Positions 51,441-63,039 of a stretch of 64,000 bases of DNA are shown here, piece after piece. Source of the stretch: Triplophysa rosa. Its lineage: Eukaryota > Chordata > Actinopteri > Cypriniformes > Nemacheilidae. A program made the position numbers and the translations under genes. The stretch's first letter is position 1; each line of letters begins with the position of its first letter. Location of the stretch: NCBI RefSeq assembly GCF_024868665.1, contig NC_079890.1, positions 7,039,121-7,103,120 of the forward strand. Direction: 5' to 3'. Below the pieces are notes generated by a model, which worked only from the letters and a program-made list of their open reading frames with translations, did no database searches and had not been told where the DNA came from.

Positions 51441-52139
51441 GAGCCGCGTCACAATCTCTGCGGAGCGACGTTGACTGGCCTGGGCGAGTCAGACGAACAC
51501 GCTAACGAGAAATTATGACTCTCAGTTGAGTGGAAGGGGGACCCAGAGCTTTACACAAAGTTGGGAAGCCCCTGTCACCGGCCGTCACGGGCGGAGGCCT
51601 AGTTCTCTAAATGGCGAGAAGCCGCCCGGCACCGTACGGGCCACTGGGTAAGCATTATTCCCCCCTGGGGGAAAAACGCTGCAGAGGCCACTACCTACCG
51701 TATGGAGGAAAAGTGGAGACACCACATGGTCTCACCATCAGGGGAGAACTCATGGGAGGAATGTGCGGACTGCAGGAGTTAACCGCAAGGTGGGAGTCCA
51801 CCTGGGGAGGTCATGGGTTGCCAAGGTGGGAACCATTCATGAGGATACATCAGACGGAACAGCCCACGGAGGGGGGTTACCACGTCTGAAGCACTAGGTC
51901 CGGTTAGAGCTATGTGGAAGATAACTCAACTGTTCCCCGGCCTAAGGGGGCAGGGCTGCTCTGCCCAGCCTGTCCCCTGGAAGGGTGCTTAGTGATGGAT
52001 GGAATGCCTGTTCTTTACCCGAGGGGAAAGAAGTGAGGCGGGATCGCCACTGCTCCCGGCGGAGGGGGAAGGGCTTCCGCAGGCGTACGCCCTACCGGCT
52101 GCCAGTCCCACACCTTGCCAGGATGCGGGCTGACACCGG

Positions 52140-52890
52140 TTCCGCGCGTAGGTATTAGAACCTCACGGAGTTGTTGGGCATAGCCCAACCCGCAGCTCTG
52201 CAGATGTCTGCCAGAGAGGCACCCTGAGCCAGTGCCCATGAGGGGTGTGCCTCACTCCCAATGGGCAGGGGCGAATAGAGAGCAGGGCCGCTCATGAGGA
52301 CAGAGTCGAGTTGTCTACCGAGAAAGAAGACACTGCACCGGGGAGAGCTTGCTCTTCTCAGTTGACCTGTAGCCCCACCAATCTAGGTGCCGGAGCATCA
52401 GGTCCCTGTGTGTACACAACAGATCTCGAGAGTGCGCCAAACTGAGCCAATCGTCGAGATAGTTTAGTACCCGCACACCTCCTTCCCCTTAGGGAAGGAG
52501 GGTGGCTTCCACGACCTTCGTAAAGATTCGTGGAGACAGGGACAGACCGAAAGGGAGGACCCTGTACTGATATGCCCGTCCCTCGAACACGAACCGTCGG
52601 AACGGCCGATGTCGAGGGAGGACGAGACATGAAGTACGCATCCTTCAGGTCGATTTGCCATGAACCAGTCCTGACACCTGACGGACGTCAGGATGCGCTT
52701 CTGCGTGATCAACCTGAAAGGCAGCTACTGTGTAGGTGCCTGTTCAGAACACACAGACCCAAGATAGGGCGCAACCCCCCGCCTTTCTTGGGGACAATGA
52801 AGTACAGGCTGTAAAACCCGCTGAACATCTCGGCTGGTGAGACGGGCTCGATCACTCCCTTCACCAGAAGGGTGGCGGCCTCGGCCCGAA
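52140..52890 (-). pseudogene. DIRS RT and recombinase remnants (copy G)
   Basis: RT fragments: ITQKRILTSVRCQDWFMANR (motif A destroyed: ANRPEG replaces AIDLKD), shifted VCGY and LGLQVN-like pieces equivalent to LDRLGLQVN. They pass almost directly into the recombinase C-terminus (about 52255-52140: PLMGTGSGCLSGRHLQSCGL, equivalent in another frame to [16 protein letters not shown]). RNase H and the recombinase N-terminus are deleted. It is inactive. Confidence 0.75.
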
Positions 52891-53389
52891 GTACGGGAAC
52901 ATCCTAGCCTCTGACTGAGGTATATAGGATGCTGAACTTGGCTGGCGTGAGGCGACTGGATCGCGTAGCCGAGATGGATCGTCTTCCCTAGCCAGCCTGA
53001 CAGTCTGGGAAGCCGGACAGGCTCCCAGAAATGAGACGGGGACTAAAGGCACAATCTTTTTCATCGTCCCCCCGGGGGGGTGGTTCGATGGCTAGCAGTA
53101 CGTATTCCTTGCCGGGGGAGGTCCCCCGGGGAGGAGATCGGCTCTGCTGTTCTTCCTGCCTGGCGACTGCGCAGCTCAACGCACTGTCTGACTGAGAGTG
53201 CTGAGGGCTGGTGCTTATACTCGACATTGCGCTTCGCCATGATGCAACGTCGAGTTTGCCATTCACCATCGTGCAGAGGGTGGGAGCGGCTGTGATAACC
53301 CAGAGAGAGAGGAAACTCTCCTTAGAGAGTAAGTGGGCGCTAGCCCCCCGGAGGGGGCCAGCAGATGGAGAGATGGGTCAGGATCCGTC

Positions 53390-55260
53390 CCTATCCGACT
53401 TCCCAGCGATGTGGCTGGGGTCGGTCCCAATGGTAGCCTCGATCCCCCTGAGGTCTTCCCATGAGGGCCGCTTCGCCGCGGCTGCTGATGGGGCGATGGT
53501 CACCTCTTTGCTGTCTCCTCCAGGGGGGCCGCCTGAGTGGGGGGCGCCAGAGCTGGAGGGTGTCGAAGAGGACCAGGGCTGCCGGGAAGCAGACAGTGCA
53601 CGGGACTCGACGGCCGAGGCGCGGCACGGAGGACTGCTTCTTTACTGTCGAGAACCCTCCGGGGGAGGGCGCATGCGGGTCTCGCGCCCCCCCCCGACGG
53701 GCGGGGGGGTGAGCGGGGCCGCCGTGGCTCGACAGTAACACCAACCAGCCCCCCCCTTGCGAGACGGGTGCGTCGAGAAAGCGGACCTTCTCAGCGTTAC
53801 TCATCTGCGCAAGGATCGGCCAGAGGAGTTTCTCATGTACCACAAGTGTGGACATCGTCCAACCCAGGACACGCGTGGTCACCGTCCAACCCAGGACACG
53901 CGTGGTCACCTTGGTCGCCCGTAGAGCGAGGTCGGTGGCGGCGCGGAGTTCCTGCATACGCGCTGGGTCGGTCTTACCCTCGTGGAGCTCTCTCAACGCC
54001 CTGGTCTGGCAGGAGCCATAGTGTGGAGAGAGGAGGCAGCTTGGTCCGCTGCAATGTAAGCTCTCGACACCAGAGATGCCGAGACACCACATGCCTTGGA
54101 CGGGAGTCTAGGTCGAGCCCCCCCCAGGTGGCCGCCGCCTACGTGCACGAGCACCGCGGCGGCATACTCCACCTGGGGGACAACAACGTATCCTCCAGCT
54201 GTCTCAACCTCGAGGGGAGAGAGGGTGACTGAATTTTGTTTGACGTGAAACGTGCCGGAAAGGGGCGTTCCAGGTCTTACCAAGTTCCTCATGCACTTCC
54301 GGTAAACACGGCACTGGGGGCGGGCGCGGCTTGGGGCCGCGCTCAAAACCGAGGTGCCGTGAGCACCGGAAAAGGCAGTGCGGGCACTGCAACCCAACAC
54401 TCACGGCAGCCCGGGAAAGCATGGCTGACATTTCGACGTCCGCTTCTTCCTGGGCTCGACCCCCCGAGGGAGGGAGCCCGTGGAATCGTCGGAGTCGGAT
54501 GGCAGTACGTCACCCCCCGATGCTGCAAGAGACATCTCATCATCACGCATCGTGTCCGAATACATGATTGAGGAATAAGACGGCAGACCGTCTCCTGGGG
54601 AACGGTCAGACGAGCGAGACGAGGTGCGAACGGTCCGTGAGCCAGTGGCTGGCGGATTATCGCTCACAGTAATCCTCATATCACCCTCGCTGCTTGCCGT
54701 TGCGGACGGCAGGGCCGTAGTCCTGCCGCCACAGAACGGGGAGCAAACGAGGTGGTGGCTGAGTCCCGTAGAAACACAGCCACCCGTGATGCAACATCTG
54801 AATCGTCACCGCCCGCAGTGCGGGCAGGACGTATCCACAACGTCTGCCCCAGCATACTGGAAGCAGGCATTGTGTCCGTCCCCCTCCTCGATGAGTGTGT
54901 TGCACCCGATTGAGGAATAAAGACGACGGACCATCTCCTGGGGAATGGTCAGACGAGCGAGACGAGGTGTGAACGGTCCGTGAGCCCGTGGCTGGCGGAT
55001 TATCGCTCACAGTAATCCTCATATCACCCTCGCTGCTTGCCGTAGCGGACGGCAGGGCCGTAGTCCTGCCGCCACGGAACGGGGAGCAAACGTGGTGGTG
55101 GCTGAGTTCCGTGGGAACACAGCCACCTGTGACGCAACGTCTGAATCATCACCGCCTGCAGTGCGGGCAGGACGTATCCACAACGTCTGCCCCAGCGAAC
55201 TGGAAGCAGGCATTGTGTCCGTCCCCCTCCTCGATAAGTGTGTTGCACCCATGAGAACAG
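53390..55260 (-). pseudogene. DIRS gag (copy G) with duplicated N-terminal part
   Basis: Gag motifs occur in the same order as in copies E and F: the MGATHLSRRGTDTMPASS-type shifted start, DEMSLAASGGDVLPSD, MSAMLSRAAVSVGLQCPHC, VSASLVSRAYIAADQAASSL and VTTRVLGWTMSTLVVHEKLL. The segment 54566-54907 is duplicated in tandem at 54908-55250. A shorter duplication of about 33 bp (VTTRVLGWT) is at 53862-53910. Frames are broken throughout. Confidence 0.75.
54566..55250. repeat. two-unit tandem duplication (about 342 bp) inside DIRS G gag
   Basis: Unit 1 is 54566-54907 and unit 2 is 54908-55250. Both begin gattgaggaata and end tgagtgtgttgcaccc or the near match taagtgtgttgcaccc. They differ at scattered sites, so the duplication is not brand new. 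The junction is exact (ttgcaccc|gattgagg). Confidence 0.9.
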
Positions 55261-55675
55261 CGGGACAAGCCACGCTGGAGAAATTTGCTCTTTTAGAAAA
55301 GGAAATTTGCTCGAACACCTCCGGAACTGCCGAGACGCCCAGGGGAGAGTCACTGCAGGAAGGGACCGTCCGCTGTCTACGTCGTAGATTCCAGCAGAAA
55401 GAATGATCACCAAGATCGTAGAGAAGCTCATCAGATGCGTAGGCTCTGAAGAACAAAAGGTGAATGAATGAGCACGCCGGCTTCCCTCTTATACCCGGAC
55501 ATCCGGGGAGGAGCCCGGCATGCAAATTTCATTCGCCAATTTTCATTGGCCTTTCCTAAATACTCAGAAGATGATAGGTTCTCAAGACAAACCCCATTCT
55601 GTCGGTTCGACAGAAAGGGAAGCTTTGTTACCCCCGCATTTGAGTCTGCCCATCTGTGTGCGTCATGACAAATTG

Positions 55676-56449
55676 CATACATTTGTTAATGGAATACAAC
55701 GCCACATATCACATTGGGTAAATCTAAAATCTCTGTCAAGTAAAGTTTCATAACTCGCAAAACAAATTCAAAGTCCTAAGTATAAACAGTTGCAGGAACC
55801 ACTCCAGTTTTGCCTTTAATCAACATATAGTATTGTGACCATTTCCAGTACAGTGTCTGTTGAATTCCATAGTCACCCAACAGCAATATGACAGACTTGA
55901 GAGAATGCCATGATGCCTGAAAGTTTTTTAAAAAAGTAAGGCTTATTCCATTATATATTCTTTTCTAACTGATCCTAAAATACACGTACTGTAAAATAAA
56001 GTGCTATCAATGTTTTTACGTGTATTTTCTTGGTACATATGGTAAATGTGGTGTACTTACAGACAAATGTGTATTAACACAAGGTACTTACTTTTGAGAA
56101 TGTACTTTGTAATTACAAGCGACCATTATTGTACTTACCAATTGTACATATGTTGTAATTGATTTGTAGCTCAAGGTAACATTGTACTTTGTACAGGGCA
56201 CTTGTAGTGTGTTTATGCACATTACTGTACTGACAAATGTGTATGGATGGTAAGTATGTGGTACTTACAGGCAAGTGTGAGGTAATTAAAAACACATACA
56301 GTGTACATTACGTATATGGTAACTAATAACAAACACTAATGTACTTACAGATGTATGTATACAAGGTATGTGGTACTTACAGGCGAGCGTGAGGTAATAA
56401 TAGACACATACAGTGTACAATATGTACATGGTAGCTAATAACAAACACT
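55676..56449. repeat. GTACTTACA-rich tandem repeat region
   Basis: From about 55980 the sequence consists of diverged units rich in gtacttaca, gtgtac and ggtaac. The two best units (from 56261 and 56373, period 112 bp) share acttacaggc and gaggtaat followed by acacatacagtgtac. The region continues after the RTE element (59644-59770), so the LINE inserted into it. The first 300 bp (55676-55980) show nothing recognised. Confidence 0.65.
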
Positions 56450-56467
56450 ACTGTACTTGCAGTTGTA

Positions 56468-59400
56468 ATCTAGCCACAGGAGGTCACAAGCCAGTGTACT
56501 TTTTGTGCCGGTCCCAAGCCCGGATAAATAGAGAGGGTTGTGTCAGGAAGGGCATCCGACATAAAACTTTTGCCAAATTCAATATGCGAATCACTAACAT
56601 GACTTCCATACCGGATCGGTCGGGGCCCGGGTTAACAACGACCGCCATCGGTGCCATTGACCTACAGGGCACTGGTGGAAATTGGGCTACTGTTGGTCAA
56701 AGAAGGAGAGGAGGAAGGTGTGTTAGAGGAGGAAGGCATGTCCGTAGGCAGAGAGAGAAGAGGAAAGGCAGGAGTTTCGGACTGAAAGCAGGGACTTTGA
56801 ATGTTGGTACATTGACAGGTAAAGGCAGAGAGCTGGTAGATATGATGCAGAGGAGGAAAGTCGACATTCTGTGTGTCCAGGAGTCCAGGTGGAAAGGGAT
56901 CAAAGGTAGAAGCATTGGAGCAGGGTTTAAACTGTTTTGTCATGGTGTGGACAGGAAGAGAAATGGAGTAGGAGTGATCCTGAAGGAAGAGTTTGTGAAG
57001 AATGTTCTGGAGGTAAAGAGAGTGTCAGATAGGTTGATGAGTCTGAAGCTGGAAATTGAAGGTGTGATGTTGAATGTTGTCAGTGCTTATGCTCCACAAG
57101 TAGGTTGTGAGCAAGAGGAGAAAGACAGATTCTGGAGCGAGTTTGAGGAAGTGATGCAGAGGGTTCCCAGAGGTGAGAGAGGGGTGATAGGGGCAGACTT
57201 TAATGGACATGTTGGTGAAGGGAATAGTGGGGATGAGGAAGTGATGGGCAGGTTTGGTCTTCAGGAAAGGAACCCAGAAGGACAGAGGTTGGTAGACTTT
57301 GCTAAAAGTATGGAGATGGCTGTGGTGAACACATACTTTCAGAAGAGGCAGGAACACAGGGTGACATAAAAGTGGTGGCAGGAGCACACAGGTGGACTAT
57401 ATTTTATGTAGACGCTGTAATCTGATGGAGATTAGCGATTTCAAAGTAGTGGTAAGAGAGAGTGTAGCTAGACAGCATAGAGTGGTGGTGTGTAAGATGA
57501 CTCTGGTGGTGAGGAAGATGAAGAGAGCAAAGGCAGAGCAGAAGACAAAGTGGTGGAAGTTGGAAAAGGAAGAGTGCTGTGTTGTTTTCAGGGAGGAGTT
57601 GAGACAGGCTTTAGGTGGTCAGGAGGTGCTTCCAGATGACTGGACTACTACAGCCAAAGTGATCAGGGAGACAAGTAGGAAGGTGCTAGGTGTATCATCT
57701 GGAAGGAGGAAAGAAGACAAGGAGACTTGGTGGTGGAATGAGGAAGTTCAGGAGAGTATCCAGAGGAAGAGGTTAGCTAGGAAGAAGTGGGACAGTGAGA
57801 GGACGGAGGAAAGTAGACAGGAATATAGGGAGATGCAGCGTGAGGTTAAGATAGAGGTGGCAAAGGCCAAACAGAAAGCTTAAGAGGACATGTATGCAAG
57901 GTTAGATAGTAAGGAAGGTGAGAGGGATTTGTATCGGTTGGCGAGGCAGAGGGATAGAGATGGAAAGGATGTGCAGCAGGTTAGAGTGATTAAAGATAGA
58001 GATGGAAATGTGTTAACAGGTGACAGGAGGGTGAGGGAAAGATGGAAGGAGTACTTTGAGGAACTGATGAATGAGGAAAATGGCAGGGAGAGAAGAGTAG
58101 TAGAGGCAAATATTGTTGAGCAGGAAGTAGAATGGATTAGCAAGGGTGAAGTTAGGAGAGCTTTGAAGAGGATGAAGAGAGGAAAGGCGGTTGGTCCGGA
58201 TGACATACCAGTGGATGTATGGAAGTGTCTAGGAGAGATGGCAGTAGAGTTTTTAACTAGGTTGTTCAACAAGGTCTTAGAGAGTAAGAGGATGCCTGAG
58301 GAATGGAGGAGAAATGTTTTGGTGCCGATTTTTAAGAACAAGGGAGATGGTCCAAGATGCAGAGTTGTGGAAACTACAGAGGTATTAAGCTGATGAGCTA
58401 TACAATGAAGTTGTGGGAAAGAGTAGTGGAAGCAAGGCTAAGGGGAGAAGTGAGCATTTGTGAGCAGCAGTATGGTTTCATGCCAAGAAAGAGCACTAAA
58501 GATGCAATATTTGCTTTGAGAATGTTGATGGAGAAGTACAGAGAGGGTCAGAAAGAGCTGCATTGTGTCTTTGTAGATTTAGAGAAAGCGTATGACAGGG
58601 TGCCAAGATAGGAGCTGTGGTATTGTATGAGGATGTCTGGAGTGGCAGAGAAGTATGTTAGAGTGGTGCAGGATATGTATGAGAGCAGTAGGACAGTGGT
58701 AAGGTGTGCGGTAGGTGTGACAGAGGAGTTCACGGTGAAGGTGGGACTGCATCAAGGATCGGCTCTGAGCCCCTTCTTGTTTGCGGTGGTGATGGATAGG
58801 CTGACAGATGAGGTCAGACAGGAATCTCCATTGACTATGATGTTTGCGGATGATATTGTGATCTGTAGTGAGAGCAGGGAGCAGGTGGAGGAAAGTCTAG
58901 AGAGGTGGAGGTTTGCTCTGGAGAGAAGAGGAATGAAGGTTAGTCGCAGCAAGACAGAATACATGTGTGTGAATGAGAGGGATCCAAGTGGAACAGTGAG
59001 GTTACAGGGAGAAGAGGTAAAGAAAGGTGCAGGATTTTAAGTACTTGGGGTCAACAGTCCAGAGTAATGGGGAGTGTGGAAAAGAGGTGAAGAAGCGTGT
59101 GCAGGCAGGTTGGAATGGGTGGAGAAAAGTGTCAGGTTTGTTGTGTGATAAAAGAGTACCAGCAATAATGAAAGGAAAGGTGTACAGGGCAGTAGTGAGA
59201 CCAGCGATGTTGTATGGTTTGGAGACAGTTGCACTAAGGAAAAGACAGGAGGAAGAGTTAGAGGTAGCAGAGCTGAAGATGTTGAGGTTCTCTTTGGGAG
59301 TGACGAGGATGGATAGGATCAGGAATGAGTACATCAGAGGGACAGCACATGTGAGATGTTTTGGAGACAAAGTTAGAGAGGCCAGGTTGAGATGGTTTGG

Positions 59401-59625
59401 ACATGTTCAGAGGAGGGAGAGTGAATATATCGGTAAAAGGATGCTGAGGTTAGAGCTGCCAGGCAGGAGGCCGAGAGGAAGACCAAAGAGGAGGTTTATG
59501 GATGTAGTGAAGGAGGACATGAAGGTAGTCGGTCTGAGAGAAGAGGATGCAGGGGATAGGGCTAGATGGAGGCAGATGATTCGCTGTGGCGACCCCTGTA
59601 GGGAACAGCCGAAAGGAAAAGAAGG
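56468..59625 (+). mobile_element. RTE-clade LINE, near full length, 18-bp TSD
   Basis: 3158 bp flanked by an 18-bp direct repeat, actgtacttgcagttgta (56450-56467 and 59626-59643). It starts ccacaggaggtcacaagccag-like and ends cgctgtggcgacccctg followed by gccgaaaggaaaagaagg, the characteristic RTE 3' tail. Endonuclease and reverse transcriptase are both present in order, with several stops and shifts. The clean target duplication and short 5' UTR show a complete insertion rather than a truncated one. Confidence 0.92.
56594..57450 (+). pseudogene. RTE apurinic-type endonuclease domain
   Basis: The open frame (56413-57369) encodes FGLKAGTLNVGTLTGKGREL, VDILCVQESRWKG (catalytic Glu), NVVSAYAPQVG, RGVIGADFNGHVGEG (Asp-Asn pair) and MAVVNTYFQKRQEHRVT. 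It stops at 57367 where the related LINE frame should continue into the final SDH-type segment (VDYILCRR is readable one frame over). The endonuclease nicks target DNA to start reverse transcription. The stop separates it from the RT, so the copy is inactive. Confidence 0.9.
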
Positions 59626-59680
59626 ACTGTACTTGCAGTTGTATATAGATGCTAAGTATAGTACTTACTGGAAAATGTGA
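57392..59680 (+). pseudogene. RTE reverse transcriptase and C-terminus
   Basis: Blocks in successive frames. 57392-57883 is a linker with many charged residues, ending at a stop. 57890-58393 has AVGPDDIPVDVWKCLGEMAV and MPEEWRRNVLVPIFKNKGD. 58357-58611 has NYRGIKLMSYTMKLWERVVE and LHCVFVDLEKAYDRVPR (catalytic Asp), then a TAG stop. 58627-59040 has GLHQGSALSPFLFAVVMDRL and MMFADDIVIC (FADD box intact). 59027-59680 has FKYLGSTVQSNGECG and the tail RWFGHVQRRESEYIGKRM. Four breaks (57883, near 58365, 58611 and 59038) disable it. Confidence 0.9.
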
Positions 59681-61165
59681 TATAAAATACAGCCGTAAAC
59701 AGTACCTCATAGTGTAAGTACTTAGCAATCTACACCGTTATGCTGCATGGAAATAGGGTTGTAAAATAAAGTGTAGCATTTCACATAACCATTGCATTGA
59801 AATTACCACCTAGGTTATAGTGTAGTACACACATGACACTGTGAGGTATAGGTAACTAGTAAGACTAAAAAAATGCACTGCTGTGTAGTGCGGCTAATAT
59901 TAACAGTCATACCTATGCATTTTTGAAACAGACATATTTCTATTAGGCAAGTTATGACATTGCAGCACAAAAAATGATTCCGCTTTCATAGTGCAGCATA
60001 ACAATCAATTATTATTGTCATGAAATGGAATCAACTATATTTGATCTGGTATATCTATACATTTATTGTTTTCCAGTATTATTCTGCATGTAAAACGTGT
60101 ACCTACTATAATAACCTTAACTAGATAATAGCTCTGTATTAACCCGGAACCTAAACTTAACCCATGTTGAGTCCATGCATTTACCTTCTATTAGTTTGTT
60201 CTTGGGCAAGTACAAATACTGTAGTGTTATTCCATCCTGTTATCAGGAAACTAAAAATGATAGATCTACCTATCCTGCAGACTTAGAATCAGAGAATCAG
60301 AAGAGCTTTGTTGCCAAGTGTGCTTGCACACACAAGGAATTTTCTTTGGTGTTGGAAGCGTCTAGTACAGACATTCAACACAATGACAATAAAAATATAA
60401 TAAGATTTACAGTCTGAAAGATTCTAAAATATGCATATATAAAATAAAAGACTATTGTGTCTACAATCAGAGACGAAGAGGGAAGAACAGCAGGCAGGAG
60501 ACGAAGTGATATAATAAAATGAGCAGAGTTTATTGTGGAAAATCATAGTGGTGTTTAGATGCTCATTCTAACTGTCTGACTAGAAGAGTCCTCAGGTGTT
60601 ATTATACCATAACAGACAGTGGATAATTACTGCTTCACAACATTGTCTCGTGACGTTATTATGAACCTTAAGAATGAGACCACTGGAAACTCTACTTATG
60701 AAGACAATAAAAATGCAGCATCCAACGTAGGATTCACGAGTTCGCCTGCCCATTCAGTTTAACAGATAATGGTAAACAAACTTGGCTTGCTGTCCTTGAA
60801 GGGGGCTCGAACCCGAGGGGGCTCAAACCTCAAGCTCCAAGCTTACCCCCCTGTAACGGAACTACGAGGAAGAATGAGAGAAAAATACCTTACTAAGAGG
60901 GGACGGTCGCTGTAAACTGAACAAGAGGGGACCAGTGTTTTTGTTCATTTCGAAGAAACAAAGGTCACATAAAAAATGCCAAGTGGGGACCTTCAACCCT
61001 GACTGATGTTTACCTATCCAACAGGGGACCTTCCCTGGCCTACAATGGATGTGTAAACAAAGTAAAACCAACTCTTTAATTATAATGTAACTTTATTGTA
61101 TACACATCTCAGCATTTGATAAGTGTTCTGAAACACTTATAGTGTCCAAAACACTAAAATTATTT
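59644..61165. other. unassigned sequence with dispersed repeat pieces
   Basis: The start continues the GTACTTACA-rich region. At 60295-60420 there is a phrase (agctttgttgccaagtgtg, acacacaaggaattttc) common in fish dispersed repeats. At 60458-60540 the minus strand reads ccacaataaactctgctc down to gattgtagaca, which could be the 3' part of an LTR. A matching start was not found. Several ggggacc motifs cluster at 60890-61035. Confidence 0.3.
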
Positions 61166-61292
61166 ACGTTGTGTCGAGCCGACAGATGGGGGTTCGCTCT
61201 TGAGAACCTATCAACTTCTGACTAGCTTACAAATGGCCAATGAAATTGGCGAATTAAATTTGCATGCCGGACTCCGCCCCCGGACATCCGGG

Positions 61293-61299
61293 TATAAAA
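61293..61299 (+). promoter_or_regulatory. TATA box in DIRS H terminal repeat
   Basis: tataaaa in ccgggtataaaaggg. The leader with cattcattcaccttttgttc lies about 20 bp downstream and is conserved in all left ends here, suggesting the transcription start lies nearby. Confidence 0.55.
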
Positions 61300-61513
61300 G
61301 GGAGACGGCGTGCTGCATTCATTCACCTTTTGTTCTTCAGAGCCTTCACACTGATCGACTTCGAGACTTCAAACTCTACGCCGAATTACTGCTGGAATCT
61401 TATGACTTGGTGCAGTGGACGGTCCCTTCCTGCAGCGACTTTCCCCTGAGCGTCTCGGCAGTTCCAGAAGTGTTTAGGTTTTTCTCTAAAAGAGCAAATT
61501 TCTCCAGCGTGGC

Positions 61514-62740
61514 ATGTCCCGCTGTTCTCATGGGTGCAACACACTCATCGAGGAGGGGGACGGACACGGTGTCTGCTTCCAGTACGCTGGGGCAGACGTT
61601 GTGGTTACGTCCTGCCCGCACTGCGGGCGGTTGACGATTCAGACGTTGCGTCACAGGTGGCTGTGTTCCCACGGGACTCAGCCACCACCTCGTTTGCTCC
61701 CCGTTCCGTGACGGCAGGACTACGGCCCTGCCGCCCGCTACGGCAAGCAGCGAGGGTGATATGAGGATTACTGTGAGCGTTAATCCGCCAGCCACTGGCT
61801 CACGGACCGTTTGCACCTCGTCTAGCTCGTCTGACCTTTCCCCAGGAGACGGTCCCACCGTCTTGTTCCTCAACCACGTATTCGGACACGATGCATGGTG
61901 ATGAGATGTCTCTTGCAGCATCGGGGGGTGACTTACTGCCATCTGACTCCAACTATTCCTCGGGCTCCCTCCCTCGGGGGTCCCCAGGAAGAGGCGAAAG
62001 TCGAAATGTCAGCCATGCTTTCCCGGACCGCCGTGAGCATTGGGTTGCAGTGCCCGCACTGCCTCTCCCAGCGCTCGCGGCTGGTTACATGGTGCCTCGG
62101 GTTTGAGCGCGGCTCCAGGCCGCGCCCGCCCCCAGTGCCGTGTTTACCGGAAGTGCATGAAGAACTTAGTAAGACCTGGAACGCCCCTTTCTGGCACGTT
62201 CACGTCAAACAAGTTCTGTCACCCTCTCTTTCCTCGAGGGTGAGGCAGCTAGAGGATACGTCGATGTTCCCCAGGTGGAGCATGCCGCCGCGGTGCACTC
62301 GTGCCCGCAGGTGGCGGCCACCTGGGGGGCTCGACCTAGACTCCCGTCCAAAGCATGGAGGGTCTCGGCATCTCCGGTGTCTCCATCTGCTTCCCAGCAG
62401 CCCTGGTCCTCTTCGACGCCCTCCGGCTCTGGTGCCCCCAACTCAGGCGGCCCCCCGGGAAGGGACATCGAAGAGGAGACCATCGCCCCATCTGCAGCCG
62501 TGGCGAAAGCAGAAGTGGCCCTCATGGGAAGACCCCAGGGAGATCGAGAATGCCATCGGGCCCGACACCAGCCATTCCATCGCTGGGTGGTCGATCCGGG
62601 ACGGTTCCTGCCCCGTCCCAACAGCCCACTCTCTTAAGAATTTCTTCTCTCTCTGGGTGTTTATCACAGCCGGTCTCACCCTCTACACGATGGTGCTTGG
62701 CAACTCGACGTTGCGTCACGGCGAGACCCAATGTTGAGGA
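61514..62740 (+). pseudogene. DIRS gag (copy H)
   Basis: ATG 61514 begins MSRCSHGCNTLIEEGDGHGV with SCPHCG; a frame shift after about 45 codons ends the ORF at 61711. Further blocks: DEMSLAASGGDLLPSDSNYS, MSAMLSRTAVSIGLQCPHC, LPEVHEELSKTWNAPF, RLPSKAWRVSASPVSP. The order matches copies E-G, but the segment from SRAYIAAGQ through [15 protein letters not shown] is deleted (at about 62375). It is inactive. Confidence 0.75.
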
Positions 62741-63039
62741 TAATCAGTAGCCCTCAGCACTCTCAAACGACAGTGCGTTGTGCTACATAATTGCCAGGCA
62801 GGTAAGCAGCAGAGCCGATCTCCTCCCCGGGGGCCTCCCCATGGCAAGGGATCCGCAATGCTCGCCATCGAACCACCCCCTGGGAGGTCGATGAAGCAGA
62901 TCATACCCCTAGCCCCTGTCTCAGTCCCTGGGAGCCTGACTAGAGCCCCCAAACCATCACGGTGACTACGGGATACGATCCGTCTCGGCTATGCGATACA
63001 ACTTACAAGATGCCCGCTCAAGTTCAGGACATCCTTTCA

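Larger units (their letters stand above)
51033..55620 (-). mobile_element. DIRS-type retrotransposon copy G (both ends present)
   Basis: Minus strand; left end at 55620 (plus strand cgacagaaaggga), right end at 51033. It carries gag (with an internal tandem duplication), a gapped RT, a recombinase remnant, the 3' UTR, the internal complementary region and the right terminal repeat. The left terminal repeat is shortened: the cgacgttgtgtcgag core between the two tgtcgg-type halves is absent. It sits inside the solo LTR between caataaa and gctttgtt, with no obvious target duplication, as expected for YR elements. Confidence 0.85.
46876..55670 (+). mobile_element. solo LTR (about 535 bp) split into three by two DIRS insertions, TSD AATTG
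   Basis: The pieces are 46876 to about 46932, about 50604-51032, and 55621-55670. The outer ends are TGTCATGATC and CGTCATGACA, an LTR-type TG...CA pair within the inverted TGTCATGA/TCATGACA. They are flanked by the 5-bp direct repeat aattg (46871-46875 and 55671-55675). An AATAAA is at 51027-51032, directly before the second break. No internal retroelement sequence is present, so it is a solo LTR. The 5-bp duplication fits Gypsy, ERV or BEL elements; the family is unknown. The orientation shown follows the AATAAA. Confidence 0.8.

Noticed and set aside
53537..54232. 231-codon plus-strand frame
   Set aside because: Antisense of DIRS G gag; GC-rich, no domain.
56484..57387. minus-strand Ser/Pro/Leu-rich frames opposite the RTE ORF
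   Set aside because: Complement of purine-rich LINE coding sequence.
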